Of a DNA stretch of 64,000 nucleotides, positions 8,645 through 16,054 are shown in pieces. Each line of letters opens with the position of its first letter. Position 1 is the stretch's first letter. The DNA comes from Candidatus Nitrososphaera evergladensis SR1 (GTDB taxonomy: Archaea; Thermoproteota; Nitrososphaeria; Nitrososphaerales; Nitrososphaeraceae). A program made the position numbers and the translations under genes. Under the pieces are notes generated by a model. That model ran no database searches, had not been told where the DNA came from, and was given only the letters and a program-made list of their open reading frames with translations. Location: positions 930,001 through 994,000 of the forward strand of contig NZ_CP007174.1 in assembly GCF_000730285.1 (NCBI RefSeq). The letters are read 5' to 3'.

Positions 8645-8863
8645 TCAGGCCGCAAGCGATTGCGAGATCATCCTGGCAAGGTCGCCTTTTCCTTCCTTGG
8701 AATAGCGCTTCATGTTGGCGTGCAACTGCTTGCGCATTTGCTTGTACATCTTGACCTTGTCGTACGAAGCAAGATCCTGGGCATCTAGGCACTTTGCTAG
8801 CTGCTTGTAGATGTCCACCTGCCTCTTTACGCTCTCAACCTCTACTTCTGACGAAGAAGCCAT
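8645..8863 (-). CDS. Small helical protein in mutase cluster
   Basis: 72 residues from the ATG at 8863 (MASSSEVEVE...), strongly charged and predicted fully helical (KRQVDIYKQLAKCLDAQ..., YKQMRKQLHANMKRYSK). The frame extends upstream to 8989, but that part overlaps the mcmB start region and contains the divergent promoter, so I use the internal ATG. No known family recognised. It is 38 bases upstream of meaB on the same strand, so it may be co-transcribed with meaB-mcmA-mce. Function unknown. Confidence 0.55.
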   Translation of the reverse strand: MASSSEVEVESVKRQVDIYKQLAKCLDAQDLASYDKVKMYKQMRKQLHANMKRYSKEGKGDLARMISQSLAA

Positions 8864-8973
8864 CTGCACTGTAATTATTGCATCTTTATTATATATGGCT
8901 TCTAAACGGCGGACTTTATTCATCGCATTTGCAGTGAATAAATATTTTAAGAGGAAAAACTGCATAGCAGGTG

Positions 8974-9426
8974 ATGTCGTCGTCAGCATCGTCTTCCACT
9001 GCCACTACTACCATGCAGCAGCAACAAAAGCCGATAAGGGTGCTAGTTTCCAAGCTTGGCCTTGACGGCCACGACAGGGGTGCGCTCGTGCTTTGCAGGG
9101 CGTTTCGCGACGCTGGCATGGAGGTAATCTATTCAGGTTTGTTCTGCACGCCAGAGCAGGTGGCAAGCATGGCAGTTGACGAGGATGTCGACGTGGTCGC
9201 AATGAGCCTGCTCAACGGTGCGCACCTGACGCTGTTCCCAAAGGTTGCCCGGCTCTTGAATGAAAAGGGCGCAGGGGACATACTGGTAGTTGGCGGAGGC
9301 ATCATACCTGAATCCGACAGGAAGGAGCTTGAAAGCAAGGGCGTCACTGGCAACTTTGGCCCCGGAACGCCGCTATCCGTAATAATCAAGCACATCAATG
9401 AAAACGTAAAGAAGGGCAAGAAGTAA
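8974..9426 (+). CDS. mcmB: Methylmalonyl-CoA mutase small (B12-binding) subunit
   Basis: About 150 residues: a Ser/Thr/Gln-rich N-terminus, then the cobalamin-binding Rossmann-like domain with GLDGHDRGA, whose histidine is the lower cobalt ligand, followed by SLLNGAH and VVGGGIIP which line the nucleotide tail groove. The length fits the stand-alone small subunit of archaeal mutases. The GTG at 8971 is directly followed by ATG at 8974; I use the ATG. It is transcribed divergently from the rest of the cluster, so the two chains come from separate transcripts. Confidence 0.93.
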   Translation: MSSSASSSTATTTMQQQQKPIRVLVSKLGLDGHDRGALVLCRAFRDAGMEVIYSGLFCTPEQVASMAVDEDVDVVAMSLLNGAHLTLFPKVARLLNEKGAGDILVVGGGIIPESDRKELESKGVTGNFGPGTPLSVIIKHINENVKKGKK

Positions 9427-9455
9427 CGCCTGCCTTTCTTGTTTTTGTAAAAAAT

Positions 9456-10457
9456 CTAGGTTTCCTGGTCCGGCCACATCATCTTGCGGAGGTCCTTGCC
9501 GACCTTTTCTATCTGGTGGTTCTCGATGTCCTTCATGTAGCGGGCAAACGAGTGCTTGCCTTCCTTCTTGTACTTGCTGACCCACTCCTCTGCAAACTCG
9601 CCTGACTGGATTTCATTGAGCACCTGCTTCATCTTGTTCTTGGCGTCCTTGTCCACCACGCGGGGTCCGCGGGTGAGGCCGCCGTAGCGGGCAGTCTCGC
9701 TCACGCGGTTGTACATGCCCGTCAGGCCGTACTTTTGTACAAGGTCCGTGATTAGTTTCAATTCGTGGAGGCACTCAAAATATGCCACCTCTGGCTGGTA
9801 CCCTGCCTCGACCAGCGTCTCAAAGGCGTTCATGACAAGCGCGTGCGTCCCGCCGCACAGGTCTACCTGCTCGCCAAACCAGTCAGTCTCCACCTCTTCC
9901 TTAAAATCAGTCTTTAGCACGCCCGGCCTTGTGCTCCCTATGCCCTTTGCCATTGCAAGGACACGATCCCACGCCTTGCCCGTGTGGTCCTGGTGCACGG
10001 CCACAAGCGACGGGATGCCAAAGCCGTCCTGGTAGAGTTCGCGGACGCGCTGGCCCGGACCCTTTGGCGCGACCATGATGACGTCGACGTCCTTTGGCGG
10101 GACTATCCACTTCCAGTGGATTGCAGCGCCGTGCGAAAATGACAGCGCCTTGCCTGCCGTCACGTGCTTGGCGATGTCGCGCTTGTAGGTCTCTTCCTGT
10201 TCCATGTCGGGGATGAGGATATGGATAATGTCTGCAGCCTTTGCGGCGTCGGCAACTTCCATGACCTTGTGGCCTTCTGCCTCTGCCTGCTTCCAAGTCT
10301 TGCCTCCCTTTCTCAGGCCGACTATTACGTTGAGGCCTGAGTCCTTCATGTTGGAGGCCTGGGCGCGGCCCTGGATACCGTAACCGATAACCGCTATTGT
10401 CTGCTTCTTTATTGGGTCAAGCGATACCTCTTTGTCAAGCCATTTTTTGGCGGGCAT
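9456..10457 (-). CDS. ilvC: Ketol-acid reductoisomerase
   Basis: 333 residues, class I length. The NADPH-binding motif GYGIQGRAQA (about 25-34) is followed by LRKGG for phosphate recognition, ADIIHILIPDMEQ, LSFSHGAAIHW and VAPKGPGQRVRELY. The knotted C-terminal domain carries the Mg-binding acidic residues in TDWFGEQVDLCGG and the FECLHELKLI segment. It catalyses the second step of valine, leucine and isoleucine synthesis. A TATA-like AATAATATACATG on the minus strand (about 10485-10497) suits transcription shortly before the ATG at 10457. Single-gene unit here; convergent with mcmB. Confidence 0.96.
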   Translation of the reverse strand: MPAKKWLDKEVSLDPIKKQTIAVIGYGIQGRAQASNMKDSGLNVIVGLRKGGKTWKQAEAEGHKVMEVADAAKAADIIHILIPDMEQEETYKRDIAKHVTAGKALSFSHGAAIHWKWIVPPKDVDVIMVAPKGPGQRVRELYQDGFGIPSLVAVHQDHTGKAWDRVLAMAKGIGSTRPGVLKTDFKEEVETDWFGEQVDLCGGTHALVMNAFETLVEAGYQPEVAYFECLHELKLITDLVQKYGLTGMYNRVSETARYGGLTRGPRVVDKDAKNKMKQVLNEIQSGEFAEEWVSKYKKEGKHSFARYMKDIENHQIEKVGKDLRKMMWPDQET

Positions 10458-10508
10458 GTATATGTCGGTAAAAAAGTCTCCGTCTCATGTATATTATTGT
10501 ATGGACAT

Positions 10509-10539
10509 GATGACGATAATGATCGTTATCATCGTCATC
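10509..10539. repeat. Hairpin at uspA end / ilvC upstream
   Basis: Nine-base perfect arms GATGACGAT (10509-10517) and ATCGTCATC (10531-10539) with a partly paired interior. The hairpin overlaps the stop codon of the universal stress gene and lies about 50 bases upstream of ilvC, so it could end the first transcript or tune the second. Confidence 0.45.
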
Positions 10540-10987
10540 ACTTTACTATCATGACTGAGCACTGGCAGTTCCTTGTCACCTTTTCTGACACGCTCCCGAT
10601 GAGCATCCCCTTGAGGAACCCTAGGCCCCTCCTGCCGACTATCACAATGTCTGCGTTGGTTTCTGCGCAGTATTTGCAGATTGCGTCAGAGATATCGTCT
10701 GCCCTGACAATTTCAGATCTTATCTTGTTCTTAAAAGTGAACATGTTGCTGCCCACCACCAAAGATTCGTGCAGTCTTCTTGTCTCCTCTTCTGCTTTTT
10801 GCAGCTTGTCGTGGTCAATTCTGCCCTCGGTGTCGGCGATGTCGCTGTTCTTTATCACAGTGAGCACTATGGTCTCGCAGCCCGTGGCGTTTGCCAGGCT
10901 GGCGGCAAAGCCAGCGCATTTTCTGGAATTTTCAGAGGAGTCGACTGCAACTATTATGCGCCTTATTTTTTCTCCGGGACCTTCCAT
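10538..10987 (-). CDS. Universal stress protein, UspA family
   Basis: 149 residues from the ATG at 10987 (MEGPGEKIRRIIVAVD). IIVAVDSSENS opens the Rossmann-like fold and a C-terminal GRRGLGFLKGMLIGSVSEKV matches the ATP-binding G-x2-G-x9-G(S/T) signature. Family members are small soluble nucleotide-binding proteins induced by stress. The frame is open to 11017, but the first ten residues (Cys/Pro/Gln-rich) do not look like family sequence. Divergent from the HPP membrane gene. Confidence 0.88.
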   Translation of the reverse strand: MEGPGEKIRRIIVAVDSSENSRKCAGFAASLANATGCETIVLTVIKNSDIADTEGRIDHDKLQKAEEETRRLHESLVVGSNMFTFKNKIRSEIVRADDISDAICKYCAETNADIVIVGRRGLGFLKGMLIGSVSEKVTRNCQCSVMIVK

Positions 10988-11111
10988 GCTTCTTTGTTGC
11001 TGTACTGCAGGACACATGTTCTACTACATTAGCGTTGATAAACTATTGATTGCACGCGCTTGCAGGCGATGGAAAGGCACAAAAATCGTCAGCGTCTTTT
11101 GCCGGGAGTTT

Positions 11112-11726
11112 ATGAGCGCAACCAGCAGCCCTTCAGGGCGCGGGCAGAAAAAAACTACAGGCGTTTTGCGCGCGTTGTTAAAAGCGTATGCCCTGAAAAT
11201 AGGAGGCAACGACCGCGCCCCTCCGATCAAAATTGCGGCCAAAAGCCAGCTTGTCCCTTCGATCGCGTCGCTTGCAGGTGCGCTTACTGGCATAGTGGCG
11301 GTCGGCTTTATTGCCTCTTATTTTTCTCTGCCTCTTCTTATTGCGCCTTTTGGGGCATCAGTTGTTCTGCTTTTTTCCGTCTACGACAGCCCGCTTGCGC
11401 AGCCGCGCAACACTGTCGTTGGGCATGTCCTGTCTGGGTTGATTGGGGCTGCTGTGGCCCTGCTGCATGCCGCGTATTTCGCAGGCGGCGAAAAATACGT
11501 CTTGATGGCCATCTCTGTTGCAGTCTCTATCTTTGCGATGCAGATCCTGAGGCTGACGCACCCGCCAGCCGGCGCGACTGCGTTTTTGGCGTCAACAGCG
11601 GTAACCGATGCTGGCTCTCTTGCCTGGTTCATGATCCCTGTGGCTGCCGGCGCCTTGATTCTTGTCGCAGTGGCAATTGTTTTTAACAATGCCATCCCAA
11701 AAAGAAGGTATCCCGTATACTGGTAG
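11112..11726 (+). CDS. HPP family membrane protein
   Basis: 204 residues from the ATG at 11112. The frame is open far upstream, but that part overlaps the uspA gene. A basic N-terminus is followed by four to five membrane helices (about 45-200), the LIAPFGASVVLLFS segment and the RLTHPPAGATAFLA motif, the defining HPP motif of this family. HPP proteins are integral membrane proteins, in some bacteria and plastids linked to nitrite transport. That link would be relevant in an ammonia oxidiser but is not shown here. Confidence 0.85.
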   Translation: MSATSSPSGRGQKKTTGVLRALLKAYALKIGGNDRAPPIKIAAKSQLVPSIASLAGALTGIVAVGFIASYFSLPLLIAPFGASVVLLFSVYDSPLAQPRNTVVGHVLSGLIGAAVALLHAAYFAGGEKYVLMAISVAVSIFAMQILRLTHPPAGATAFLASTAVTDAGSLAWFMIPVAAGALILVAVAIVFNNAIPKRRYPVYW

Positions 11727-11811
11727 TAATGGCCTTTTGAGCCCGTATAAGTACAGAATACATCTTGGAGGAAACTTTTTTACTTTTTTAGCGCGTACAA
11801 GAACAATATCC

Positions 11812-12035
11812 TGTGAAATGGCGGCCCGGGCTTCGGCTCCGTTCACCGCAGGTCGCTATTGCGGTAAAGGGGGCAGGCCAAACACGGAGCTGGCCCATAA
11901 TAGCCCCTTTACCAGCAGGCCTCACATTGCCCGCAAGCTTTTGAAATTCCATTGACGGGGCGTTGAAAAACCACGACGGCTCGGCTCCGCCTGCAGTCTT
12001 TGCCTCCCAGCCGCCGTCGTTGTTGCTGTCTATTT
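11812..12035 (+). ncRNA. Candidate structured RNA
   Basis: No convincing protein is encoded between 11727 and 12063. The stretch contains a GGGC-UUCG-GCUC hairpin with a stable UUCG tetraloop near 11828-11839, a perfect 10-bp stem GGTAAAGGGG/CCCCTTTACC (11863-11872 with 11904-11913) enclosing an inner GGCCA/TGGCC stem, and an 8-bp stem ACGACGGC/GCCGTCGT (around 11970-12020). On the plus strand a TATA-like ACTTTTTTAGCG lies near 11785 and a T-rich CTATTTTCC near the 3' end. I could not match it to SRP, RNase P, 5S or tRNA. The ends are estimates. The minus strand also has an open frame without a start, which I do not favour. Confidence 0.45.
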
Positions 12036-12063
12036 TCCTAGTGCACTGAGCATCTCCTCTGCC

Positions 12064-12396
12064 TTAAAGCGGCCCAGCCACAGTAGGGAGCAAAAGCCCT
12101 GCTATTGCGGCAAATACCCAGATTATTACTGCCACGGCCAGCGACTTGAGCCATCCCATGCCGTACAGCCCCCTGAGCGCAAGGAGCCAAACGAACCCGC
12201 CTATTATTGCGGCCAGCCAGCCCGTGCCGAACAGGAAATAACTCACAGAATAGACTATTGCGCCGATTATTGCGGCCAAAAAGGCGCGGCCTATCCCCTC
12301 TTTTTCTCCGAAAAGCTTTGTAACGATATAGATTATGACCGTCGAAACGATGAGGCTTATGACGAAGGAAATGGCATAAATGATTTCATTGGCCAC
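12064..12396 (-). CDS. Small membrane protein, four helices
   Basis: About 110 residues and very hydrophobic, with four predicted helices (around IIYAISFVISLIVSTVIIYI, AFLAAIIGAIVYSVSYFLF, WLAAIIGGFVWLLALRGL and SLAVAVIIWVFAAIAGLLL). No family recognised. I choose the GTG at 12396 (VANEIIY) because a TATA-like TTATTATTAAAA lies about 25 bases upstream; the frame itself is open to an ATG at 12480. Divergent from the helical protein gene at 12551. Confidence 0.6.
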   Translation of the reverse strand: MANEIIYAISFVISLIVSTVIIYIVTKLFGEKEGIGRAFLAAIIGAIVYSVSYFLFGTGWLAAIIGGFVWLLALRGLYGMGWLKSLAVAVIIWVFAAIAGLLLPTVAGPL

Positions 12397-12550
12397 GCAG
12401 GTTATTGTCACTTTTAATAATAAAGAGTTTGATTCAATACCACTTGATCTGTCCAAGCAGCAAAAACAACCAAAGGGCATGTTTAAAACGCTCTATTATT
12501 TTTCATTATAGCATCTAAACTCCTTAATAATTCAAAGTCGACATTTTAAC

Positions 12551-13045
12551 ATGGAGACCTCTTCAAAAAGAACAACCACGCTTGCGGGAAAGAGTCCCGA
12601 AGAGATAGCTGAAACGATAAAAAACATTGCCAAAAACCTGCGCGAATCGTCCATGCAGATAAGGGAGACTGTAAGGACGCTCAGGGAAAGCGGAGGGTTG
12701 CACGAGATAAGCGAGGCAGTGAGCTTTGCTGCAATTGCCGCCAGGGATACTGCTAGGGACATTAACGAAACAGCCAAAGAGCTGCAGGAAAAGGGCGTAA
12801 TTGACAACACCGTAAACGCCATAAACGAGACTGCCAGCGCCACGAGGGACACTGTAAAGCAGTTCAAAAGCCAAGCCAGCAAAGCGGCTGAAGACCTGAA
12901 ACCGGCCAAAAAGGACCTTCAAGAAACGGGCAAGGATCTTAAAGAGATAGGACAGAGCGTAAAAGAGTCAGTAAGCGATATGCCAAGCGGTAAGCAGGCG
13001 TCCGGCGCCGGTGGCAGGGCAAAGAGGGAAAAAGAGCCTGCATAG
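12551..13045 (+). CDS. Long helical (coiled-coil/LEA-like) protein
   Basis: 164 residues, highly charged with heptad-like runs and almost no aromatic residues. Repeated short motifs such as ETAKELQEKGVID, ETVRTLRESGG and KDLQETGKDLKEIG recall apolipoprotein, LEA or methyl-accepting coiled coils. A low-complexity, basic tail ends in KREKEPA. No signal peptide or membrane helix. It has the same length as the protein at 14424-14918 and shares the K-E-L-x-E-x-G-V-(I/L)-D element, so the two look like paralogues. Probably cytoplasmic and scaffold or desiccation-related, by analogy only. Confidence 0.65.
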   Translation: METSSKRTTTLAGKSPEEIAETIKNIAKNLRESSMQIRETVRTLRESGGLHEISEAVSFAAIAARDTARDINETAKELQEKGVIDNTVNAINETASATRDTVKQFKSQASKAAEDLKPAKKDLQETGKDLKEIGQSVKESVSDMPSGKQASGAGGRAKREKEPA

Positions 13046-13084
13046 AAAGAAGGAGACAGGGCACCCTGTGGTGAGAAAAGTATC

Positions 13085-13267
13085 TTGAGCAAAGAAACCA
13101 AGAATCCTACAAAGCGGGATCAGGCGCTTAACGATGCAACCGAGGGGCAGTTTGGCAAAGAGCCCCGTCCAGAACCTGAGCCAAACGTAGGAAAAAGAAA
13201 AGATCCAAGCAGAAACGCAAAAGATGCTAGAGAGAAGGCCAACCGCGAAAGATACTATGCCAAGTAA
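13085..13267 (+). CDS. Small charged disordered protein
   Basis: 60 residues from a TTG at 13085, almost entirely Lys, Glu, Asp, Arg, Pro and Asn (MSKETKNPTKRDQAL..., ending NRERYYAK). Predicted disordered, similar in style to hydrophilic stress proteins. It follows the helical protein gene by about 40 bases on the same strand and may share its transcript. Function unknown. Confidence 0.5.
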   Translation: MSKETKNPTKRDQALNDATEGQFGKEPRPEPEPNVGKRKDPSRNAKDAREKANRERYYAK

Positions 13268-13377
13268 TAATGATGATGACATGACCGGGCCTTCCTGCTA
13301 GCTGTGCCGATCGTCGGTCTGAGCGAGAGCCGGATTCGATGACGCGGCTGGCAAGGGCTTGCGCGTTTTTTAGTATT

Positions 13378-13749
13378 TCAGAGCCGCCCTGTTTTTTCAG
13401 GCAGGAAAATGATCCTTCTTGTGTCGTACGGAACACTGGCATATTCTGCTGTCGATCTCTTCTTGCGCATATCTAGTATCTTGTTAAAAATTCTCCGGCG
13501 GAGCTTTCCATACTTGTTGCTGTTTGAGTAAATCTTTACCTTTTCTTTGCAGTGCTCGCAAATGTTTTTCCTCTTCGAGACTACGAGGTTGGTAAGCGGG
13601 TATATCCTATTGCATGATGAGCACCAGTAATAGATCAATCCTCTTACTTGGCGCGCATCAAGCGAATCGAAATCTATCGCTTCCTCTGCGCACACGTCTT
13701 TTGCGATCTCGATCAATTCTTGATTGGGCTCGATAAAGATCTGATCCAT
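13378..13749 (-). CDS. Zinc-ribbon protein
   Basis: 123 residues. An N-terminal helical part (about 1-38) precedes a four-cysteine ribbon: WCSSCNRIYP (about 43-52) and NICEHCKEKV (about 62-71). A basic segment (KYGKLRRRIFNKILDMRKKR) follows. The pattern suggests binding to nucleic acid or to a protein partner. No family name can be given. A perfect 12-bp palindrome ATGACATGTCAT at 13804-13815 lies upstream of its start. Confidence 0.6.
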   Translation of the reverse strand: MDQIFIEPNQELIEIAKDVCAEEAIDFDSLDARQVRGLIYYWCSSCNRIYPLTNLVVSKRKNICEHCKEKVKIYSNSNKYGKLRRRIFNKILDMRKKRSTAEYASVPYDTRRIIFLPEKTGRL

Positions 13750-13832
13750 GGTTCGATATGTGATATCGGTTAGATAACTCTAATGGAGTCCCGCTCTATT
13801 CAAATGACATGTCATATTTGCCTGTACGAATA

Positions 13833-14375
13833 CTAGAATTCTATCAATTTCTCCTTCAGAAGCGCCTTTACTGCTTTCGTATAGATCTCGTATATGATGC
13901 CCTCGTCGCCGTAATCAATTTCCGTGTTGACATAAGGCCCTGCGGCCTCGATAAGGTAGGCCGACAGGTTTTTTGTGATGAAACTGGTCAATTTCTGGTC
14001 GCGCATGAGCGATTGGTTGTTCAACGCCAGCATCGAAATGATCCCCCTTTCTCTTTCCAGGCGCGCGGCATAAAAATAACTGACTACATCCCTTGGAAGG
14101 GAGTTAAAATCATAGAGCTGGAGGTAAGAGTTTGCAGCAAAGAATTTCTGAACTATGCCGTGCGATTCCACCTCTTTTTTCACTATGCTGACGAGGTTGT
14201 GCTGCTTTAGTATCTTCAGGTGGTGGTTGAGCGCAGCTTTGGAAAGTCCCAGCTCCTCTGCAAGCTGCGTCTGGGTCATAGGCCTGTCCCGCAGCATCAT
14301 GAGGATGGTCCGGCGCATTGTATCTGTCATAGCCCTTGCCACCACCTGATCACCTATTATCTGGACGGCCTTCAT
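13833..14375 (-). CDS. ArsR-type winged-helix transcription regulator
   Basis: 180 residues. The N-terminal winged helix (about 8-75) has the recognition segment MTQTQLAEELGLSKAALNHHLKILKQ... typical of ArsR/HTH_20 regulators. The C-terminal half (about 85-180) is an unassigned sensor or dimerisation domain. A near-perfect palindrome at 14393-14406, 18 bases upstream of the ATG, is a natural autoregulatory site. It lies between the two helical-protein genes and may control the gene at 14424, which points the same way upstream of it. Confidence 0.85.
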   Translation of the reverse strand: MKAVQIIGDQVVARAMTDTMRRTILMMLRDRPMTQTQLAEELGLSKAALNHHLKILKQHNLVSIVKKEVESHGIVQKFFAANSYLQLYDFNSLPRDVVSYFYAARLERERGIISMLALNNQSLMRDQKLTSFITKNLSAYLIEAAGPYVNTEIDYGDEGIIYEIYTKAVKALLKEKLIEF

Positions 14376-14392
14376 AACCTCACACGCAACAA

Positions 14393-14406
14393 TTAGAGCG
14401 TTCTAA
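14393..14406. promoter_or_regulatory. Putative operator of the ArsR-type regulator
   Basis: TTAGA and TCTAA arms flank a GCGT centre, 18 bases before the regulator's ATG and also just after the stop of the 14424-14918 gene. Likely target of the adjacent winged-helix protein. Confidence 0.45.
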
Positions 14407-14423
14407 ATGTTGTTTCAATCTGC

Positions 14424-14918
14424 CTATGTCACGGTATCCTTTAAAGAAGATATTTCTTTGACGGTCTCGTTCACGTTCTTTATGACCCCGGATTTTCGTG
14501 AATCTGATATGGCTAGCTTTAATTCCTGCACGAGTTCCTTTACTGCCTGCACCGTTTCCTTTGAAGCCTGCATCACTTCGCTGTTGTTGCCTCCTGCCGC
14601 ACTTCCAAAGGAATCCATGACGTTTCTTGCGGACTCGGACGTTTTCTTGACCTCGTCAAGCACGCCTGATTCCTTTAGTTCTTTGAACGTGTTTTCCATC
14701 CTAGACGCCGCATCCTGCATCGACTCGGCAGTGAGACGCATGTTCTCCATGTTCTTGACCATCTCGGGAGTAGAAAGAGCCTGTATGATCTCTCTGACCT
14801 CTTTTGTGGTGTCCTTGATCTTGTCAAGGGAGCTTCGCACTTCGGGAGTGCCTATTTCATGAATTATCTCAATAGCATCTGACGCCGTCTCCCTTATGTC
14901 CCTTAGTTTTCCGCTCAT
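14424..14918 (-). CDS. Long helical protein, paralogue of 12551 gene
   Basis: 164 residues, nearly all helical and charged (MSGKLRDIRETASDAIEIIHEIG..., KELKESGVLDEVKKTSESARN..., VKELVQELKLAISDSRKSGV). Same length and same KEL-x-E-x-GV element as the protein at 12551, on the opposite strand. The repeated ESGV(L/I) steps recall proteins of the apolipoprotein or DUF1641-like type. No membrane segment. Just upstream of the ArsR-type gene on the same strand. Confidence 0.65.
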   Translation of the reverse strand: MSGKLRDIRETASDAIEIIHEIGTPEVRSSLDKIKDTTKEVREIIQALSTPEMVKNMENMRLTAESMQDAASRMENTFKELKESGVLDEVKKTSESARNVMDSFGSAAGGNNSEVMQASKETVQAVKELVQELKLAISDSRKSGVIKNVNETVKEISSLKDTVT

Positions 14919-15136
14919 ACAGGTTATTGCCGGATCTAATAATAATGACTTTGGGACGAATTGCGCAGGTCATTATTCCGTAGAATAGAGAAAAAGGGCA
15001 GAGCTGGACTGCCGGCAGCAGATGCACATATGCGCATGTGTATTATTTTTTTGGATTTCCTGTAATGTATGCATGTTTTTTTGCAAAACAATTTTTCCCC
15101 TTAAACTCTTTTATATTTTTTAACTCTCTATTACAC

Positions 15137-15667
15137 ATGACCAAACAAAGTCTAGAAGTTTCAAGGCTCATACACGCGGACAAGGAGCCAAAGATTGGCA
15201 TTCCAGAAAAAGACCGCGAAGGTGTCATCAGGATTCTGACAGAGTTGCTATGTGACGAATATGTAATGTCTGCCAAGACCAAGAAGTACCACTGGAACGT
15301 AGTCGGGCCGGATTTTAGCGAATTGCACAAGTTCCTTGAGGAGCAGTACGAGGAAGTGGACGAGATCGTAGATTTGGTGGCCGAAAGGATCCGCTCGCTT
15401 GGTGGCCAGACGATCGGGACCTTGACCGAATTTATCCAGTACACGCGCCTGAAGGAGGACCCTGGCAGCTATCCTGACGCGCATACAATGCTTGCCAACC
15501 TCCTGGATTCACATGAAGCAACCATCCGCATCCTCCGGGGCAATGTCGATGAAACCGACGAAAAATTCCACGACATGGGCACCAACGACTTTCTCATAGG
15601 CCTGATGGAAAAGCACGAAAAGATGGCTTGGATGCTAAGGTCTTATATGGTTGAAAAGCCGCGCTGA
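15137..15667 (+). CDS. dps: Dps/ferritin-like protein
   Basis: 176 residues from the ATG at 15137. The Dps ferroxidase signature is clear: KKYHWNVVGPDFSELHKFLE, then EEVDEIVDLVAERIRSLGG, giving the His, Asp and Glu ligands. It forms a hollow dodecamer that oxidises Fe(II) with peroxide and protects DNA. A strong TATA (CTTTTATATTTTTT, about 15108-15121) lies about 25 bases upstream, implying a nearly leaderless mRNA. A second, divergent Dps is encoded at 42517. Confidence 0.92.
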   Translation: MTKQSLEVSRLIHADKEPKIGIPEKDREGVIRILTELLCDEYVMSAKTKKYHWNVVGPDFSELHKFLEEQYEEVDEIVDLVAERIRSLGGQTIGTLTEFIQYTRLKEDPGSYPDAHTMLANLLDSHEATIRILRGNVDETDEKFHDMGTNDFLIGLMEKHEKMAWMLRSYMVEKPR

Positions 15668-16054
15668 CCTTCCTTCTTCCTTCTTTTTTTCTGTAAACTG
15701 CAAAAATAACATCGAGCCGAGCTTGAAAAGTTGGTTGTGCATATGAGCCAGCCGGCGAAACCGTTTTGCGCAGGTTTTTTGTTACGCCCCGTAAAAAAAT
15801 ATACACGCACGCGCGCCGATGAGGGCTGGCCATTCAGGCACTACGCCCCCACCCGCGGAGGGAGATAACCTCTGCCAATACTAGAATAGGAGAAAATAAA
15901 AGGGTTTAACCCACACCCGATAAAAGGCTGCATAGCGCTGCTACTCTAAAAAAATTCTGCCGCTTTCCTATAGACTCGGACTTCGTTTGCTTAAACAATG
16001 ATTGCTGCATAGACTTTCAAAAAGAGAGAAAAGAAAAGGAGAGAAAGCGCGGAT
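15668..16054. other. Gene-free stretch between dps and 16055
   Basis: About 390 bases. Visible items are a T-rich tract after dps (15670-15692), a GGGTTTAACCC palindrome at 15902-15912, and a purine-rich leader (16020-16050) before the next gene. No ORF with coding character was seen. Confidence 0.4.

Noticed and set aside
11727-12063. Minus-strand open frame of about 80 codons through the structured region
   Set aside because: No start codon, and the strong stems fit an RNA better.
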